A DNA stretch of 64,000 nt from Desmodesmus armatus (lineage: Eukaryota; Chlorophyta; Chlorophyceae; Sphaeropleales; Scenedesmaceae). How positions within the stretch are numbered: position 1 is the first letter of the stretch; each line of letters starts with the position of its first letter. The notes beneath the pieces were generated by a model that searched no databases, was not told the DNA's origin, and saw nothing but the letters and a program-made list of their open reading frames with translations. The stretch is from the NCBI GenBank assembly GCA_007449985.2, contig VIIQ02000026.1:310001-374000 (forward strand), written 5' to 3'. Made by a program: the position numbers and the translations under genes. Below, in pieces: positions 60,061 through 64,000 of the stretch.

Positions 60061-60130
60061 GATGCTGCAGCTGGGTTGTCATGTCTGTCTTTCATGATGC
60101 TGCAGCTGGGTTGTCATGTCTGTCTTTCAT
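60061..60130. repeat. Exact 35-bp tandem duplication
   Basis: Two perfect copies back to back (60061-60095 and 60096-60130), each starting GATGCTGCAGCTGGG and ending TGTCTTTCAT. No mismatch, so it is recent. Confidence 0.95.
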
Positions 60131-63100
60131 CCGCTGTACTGGACATGTCTAACCCAGTCAGTTCACAATCAAAATGCACAGCATGATGTATGCCCTGTGG
60201 CGAAAGCTCCCTATGCACAGGCAACCACAGCACACAATCAATCTTGTATTTTTCCCTGTTTACACACACACAACCTTCTTCCTGAGCGGCTGTACAGAGG
60301 CACACATTGCTGCACTGCAGCGCCAGGCGCTGCACCACCACTCATGAATACAAACGGATGCTTCTCCTGCCATGCCTTTGTGCATATGTACAGCACAACC
60401 GTGCCAGTGCAGACGCGGGCAACATCCAGCAGTCCCTCAGTGTCTCCCAAGCATGTGTGCAAGTGCATCCCAGTATGCCTGGCCCAAACGGTTTGGGCTC
60501 AAAAGGCTGCATCATCAAGATGGTACAGCAACAAAAGATGGCACAGCAGTGATTGCGATGTCATCACTGTCAGCCGCCTGGCAAGCCCAAGCACACAGCA
60601 CTGCGGCGGCTGTCCTTCAAGGACCTCCAGTAGCCGCCGGTTGCAGGTAGTCTAGGTCATCGCTTTGTGCAGCACCACACTCGCCAACTTCCATGTGTGA
60701 AGCGGCCTCAACCCTGGCAGCCCTGAGGTCTGCTACAAGTCTTGGACTTGCTTTGCTGCAATGAATGCCCTGTCCCCAAAGACAGTGCTGGCATGCCTGC
60801 AGCACCTCCTAGGGGATGCCGGGACACTCAGGGCCCAGTACTGCTGGTGGATCCGTCGGAAACTTGGCAGAGATTCTGAGAAGAAGAGCTATACGAGAAT
60901 AGCCCCTCTTCCGGAGGCCTCTTCCCGCCTGTTGGAAGAGCCGTGTCGGAAGGGGGGTGTGCGGGAAGAGGGATGTCGGAAGGCGATGTCGTTCTGGAAG
61001 AGGGGGGACCGTATTCTGAAATAGCGTGGTCTTCCGAATAGCCTGCCAGACGTGTGCCAGAAGAACGTACCCCCCTCTCTCGAAAGCGCGGTTTCAACAC
61101 AACGGCGATAACGACGTCGCGTAACAGCAGCAAGCTGCTTGGATTGCTTTGTTCAATGTTTACGTTTGCTGCAAACAGCTGCTACGCTGTACTCGTCGGA
61201 CAGTGGCCCTCAAATCGACCAGTTTCCTGACACGTTGACTTGGTGAAGCTGTGCACGTACAGCAGCTCAACCCTTCTGAAACAACAGCTCTCCACTCGTT
61301 CAGCTGCTTTGTTTGGCAAGCAGCAAGCTCTGGCCTGCGTTTGAGTCAACCACTGCGCAGTGCAGCCTGCAAGGGGAGGGTGTGCACACAGGGACAGGAG
61401 CGGCAGCGGATGTGATCACTGATTGTTGTGCAAGCATTCAGAGTTCTGTGCAGCAAAGCGGCAGTCACCTGTACTTCATGCTGCGCCATCCAAACCAGCT
61501 GTGGTGGCACAACAGACTGCGCTCGGTGCATATGCGGCCTGAACCAGTGCAGTCAAGTCTGCTGGCAAGGCTGCTTTGATCAATTGTCATGACAGCATTC
61601 TTTTCATACAGAGCAACATCAACCTGCAGTTCCAACTGCAGCGAAAAGTAGACTAGTGTCTGTGAGGTGAGCGTATGGTGCTGCCAAACACACGCATGCT
61701 GATGTGAATCATGCAACATGTTGCCCTCAGGGTGTTGGCCAGCTGTGTGCCAAGCCCCACTCGAGCTGACTTGAGGCCAACGTGAGATTGCGCCCCGCCC
61801 CATGTGCTTGCACGCACACACCTGCAATCTGAGGTCATGGCTTCACTTGTGTCATCAAGCACCACCTGCAAAGCAACAACCCTCCTGCATAGCAAACCAG
61901 CGCTGGCTGAGCTGTTTGTGCTGCTGGCATTGTTCCAGGGGGGGGGGGGTCATAAGGGGGCGGTCAGCTTGAGAGATGGGCAATTTTCACAGCCACCAAA
62001 TGGTCAGGTCTATTACATCAAAGCTTCTGGCAGCGCACACAAGTTGGCCATGCAAGGCCAACAGCATCGTGCCACGTGCCTGTCGGACAGGTAGAGCCAA
62101 CAACGAACTCTTTTGTAGATGGAAGCACATGCCAGAAATAGACAGGATCTGCAGGCCGCATGCCTTGGGCCAAGGCAGTGCAGGCTCAGAAGTAATAGCT
62201 CTCAAGGGTCACCCTCTACGGTCACCGGTGCCGGGCATGAGGTAAATTTGAGTTGCTGGTCTGAAAAAAAATTGAGTTGCTGGTCTGACAAATAGTTTAA
62301 CTCAGGCCAATCACACCCAAGCAAACGCCAACAGTGTGCAATCCCAAGGTTGTGCTGCATGCAGGAGGCTTTACTTCATGCTAAGGAGTAAGCAGCCTAG
62401 GATGGGCCGCTTGCGCCTTAGCATGCAGCAAAGCCTCCTGCATGCAGGTGGCGACCCTGGAAAGTCACTGCTCCTAAGGAAGTACTGCACAATTACTAAA
62501 TCTGCAACGCCGGCTGCTAGATGCGCAGGCTTCAATCATAGCAGCAAGCAGCACAGGGTGGTTGCGGGGCATGTACGTCACACGGAGTGTGGCCCACTTA
62601 GCCCTCTCCATCCCTTGCTGAAGTTGTATTCGTGTCTTGCTGGATGGCCACATCCGCAGCAAGAGGGGGAACACCAGGGTCCTTGACTTCCTGCACAGCA
62701 AAAAACACTCTACATTGAGGGGTGATTAGGGCCTGATGAACAGGCTTTTCTAAGACAAGGCCACCAAGCAAGCCATCAAGCCATTCTGCTGCTGGTACAC
62801 CTGCTGTAGGCTTCAAGTGTAAGCGAGGTGGCTGTAACGTGGCGTGGCCAAAAGGTCTCCGGATGCCCGTCACGCGGCTCCACGTGACAGTGGCGCTCAA
62901 TCCCCCTGCTGCGAGCACAGGCCTGGCGATACGATACACAGTGACGTCTTGAAACTGACGCCTTGACATGCAATTTGTCGCTGATTATGTAGCCGCTACT
63001 CACTTCGTCAGACACAAACGTTTCATCAGGAGGGATGGGCAGCAGCTGCTGCCATAAAGGTGAGTAAGATAAATAAAGAACTCTGCATGTAGCGATTCTG

Positions 63101-63200
63101 CCTGCGGAGAGCCTTCAGCCAGCTTTCGTTTGCCGATACTTCACAGTCTGCTGCAACTGTCATGAACACACCGAAGCATCCTTGTGAAGACTCATTTGTG
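60131..63200. other. Gene-poor region, no complete gene recognised
   Basis: About 3 kb with only short frames. It contains a purine-rich GGAAGAG-type block (60880-61050), a run of 12 G (61938-61949) and a long hairpin (62356-62446). A 123-codon minus-strand frame at 62598-62969 has a few ordered-looking stretches (PPRLHLKPTAGVPAAEWLDG) but no family match. Confidence 0.4.
62356..62446. repeat. Long inverted repeat / hairpin, 31-bp arms, 29-nt loop
   Basis: Arm 62356-62386 and the reverse complement of 62416-62446 agree at 29 of 31 positions. The arms carry TGCATGCAGGAGGCTTT and CATGCTAAGG. The loop is 62387-62415. It could be a small RNA precursor, a MITE end pair or a transcription-related hairpin. 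Confidence 0.85.
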
Positions 63201-63229
63201 ACCTCCCGTTCTTGTAATGGGTCTATCTT

Positions 63230-63475
63230 CAGCGTGCACACAGGCGTCTCAGCTGCACGCTACAGGCATTGATGTCACCGACCTAATCACCGACAATATT
63301 TACCTGTACGGAAGGGTCTATGCCACATGCGTAAGTGACAAGGCTTTGATTTGAACTTATGTGTACATGCCTTTCTTGCCCTCACAGGGCACTTGGACTA
63401 CGGGGGTGGCATTGATATCACCGTAAATATTTACCTGTACGTAAAGGTTTATGCCACATGCGTAGTGATAAAGCT
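63230..63475 (+). other. Two exon-like, partly duplicated coding modules, gene unknown
   Basis: Module 1 (~63230-63329) follows a TTCAG acceptor, reads ATGIDVTDLITDNIYLYGRVYATC and ends at a GTAAGT donor. Module 2 (~63389-63465) follows a CTCACAG acceptor and reads GGIDITVNIYLYVKVYATC, with GTAGTG after. The shared core (GID-T---IYLY-VYATC) shows a tandem duplication about 140 bp apart. They may be parts of a gene that runs off the right edge. I do not recognise the family. Confidence 0.35.
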
Positions 63476-63913
63476 TTGGCTTGAACTTATAGCTGAAGGA
63501 AATAATCGGCGCTCGATGGTTCAACCATGCAGTGCACGTGCAGTGCACGCTGCAATGCGCCACAGTCCAGCCCACCAGCATTACTCTAGCCACTCAGCCA
63601 TGCAGCACTACGGCCACCACCACATTGGGGCGGGGCAATCACCCCTGTTCCCTCAGGGCAACCCTATCTGCATTGCTTTGTGCACCTGCTTCAATTGCAA
63701 GACAAAACAACAGCAGCCATTGACATTGATGTCGGCTGATATCAGCCTGATTTGCTGAGCATGGTGTGCAGCATCTCTTTGCGCATTGTAAGGCCCACCA
63801 TGGGCGGCGCACGGGTTGCTGACGCATTGATGAAACTTGTGATGCGTGTGACTTCACATGTGAGTAGCAACACGCCCAACGCAATGCAAGACAAAGCAAC
63901 TGTCAATATCTCT

Positions 63914-63939
63914 TGCTGCTGCTGCTGCTGCTGCTGCTG
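63914..63939. repeat. (TGC)n microsatellite
   Basis: About eight and a half TGC units just upstream of a possible acceptor at 63950. Confidence 0.85.
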
Positions 63940-63950
63940 TTGCTGTGTAC

Positions 63951-64000
63951 TGCCTGCAGTACTGGAACGGCAACGGCGAGGACTGCGATGGCCCTCTCTG
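63951..64000 (+). other. Possible partial exon at the right edge
   Basis: After TGCCTGCAG, an open frame reads YWNGNGEDCDGPL to the window end. The Trp/Asn/Cys content suggests a secreted or extracellular protein, perhaps the same gene as the modules at 63230-63475. It is too short to identify. Confidence 0.25.

Noticed and set aside
1..64000. CRISPR arrays, operons, ribosome binding sites, insertion sequences with transposase
   Set aside because: The window is eukaryotic, genes are intron-rich, and no regularly spaced repeat-spacer array or transposase/reverse transcriptase domain was seen. I could not scan reliably for tRNA or snRNA genes by eye and claim none.

Overview
The window looks like nuclear DNA of a green alga (Chlorophyta). 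Genes are split by many short introns with GT(G/A)AG donors and (T)GCAG acceptors. The DNA is moderately GC-rich and full of CTG/CAG runs, proteins carry Ala/Gln tracts, and several genes have a TGTAA polyadenylation signal downstream. A central-pair flagellar protein (CPC1/SPEF2) implies a lineage that makes or recently made motile flagella. A pair of CCP1/CCP2-like carriers, known from the low-CO2 response of Chlamydomonas, also points to the core chlorophytes. A scenedesmacean or related sphaeroplealean alga would fit, but I cannot fix the genus.

Layout from left to right. 23-2095 (-): HP30/TRIC-type Tim17/22/23 channel with a C-terminal SAM domain. 3856-8051 (-): IMP-specific 5'-nucleotidase (ISN1). 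8640-19408 (+): CPC1/SPEF2 with CH-like, adenylate-kinase-like and EF-hand parts. 19831-23771 (+): flavin-containing monooxygenase. 25737-28924 (-): SPX-domain protein. 29767-35938 (-): SFI1-type Trp-repeat and coiled-coil protein. 37425-41462 (-): hnRNP Q/R-like protein with three RRMs and an RGG tail. 42746-43838 (-): TrmY-family SPOUT methyltransferase. 45493-47190 (-) and 48394-50054 (+): two divergent carrier genes encoding identical proteins. 51257-53323 (-): glutathione S-transferase. 53652-54209 (+): unknown two-helix membrane protein. 55830-59411 (-): Methyltransf_32-type methyltransferase. From about 59.4 kb to the end no complete gene is recognisable, only exon-like fragments, a hairpin and tandem repeats.

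For eleven of the thirteen genes I rebuilt complete exon chains by joining splice sites whose phases agree; exon coordinates are in each entry. The single-exon membrane protein has an uncertain start and the TrmY-like gene an uncertain acceptor. There is no operon logic. The divergent pairs ISN1/CPC1, CCP-A/CCP-B and GST/membrane protein may share promoter regions. The most notable locus is the head-to-head CCP pair. It is a large inverted duplication with 100% identical predicted proteins, near-identical upstream arms around a 140-bp spacer, diverged introns, and homology that appears to stop at the stop codons.
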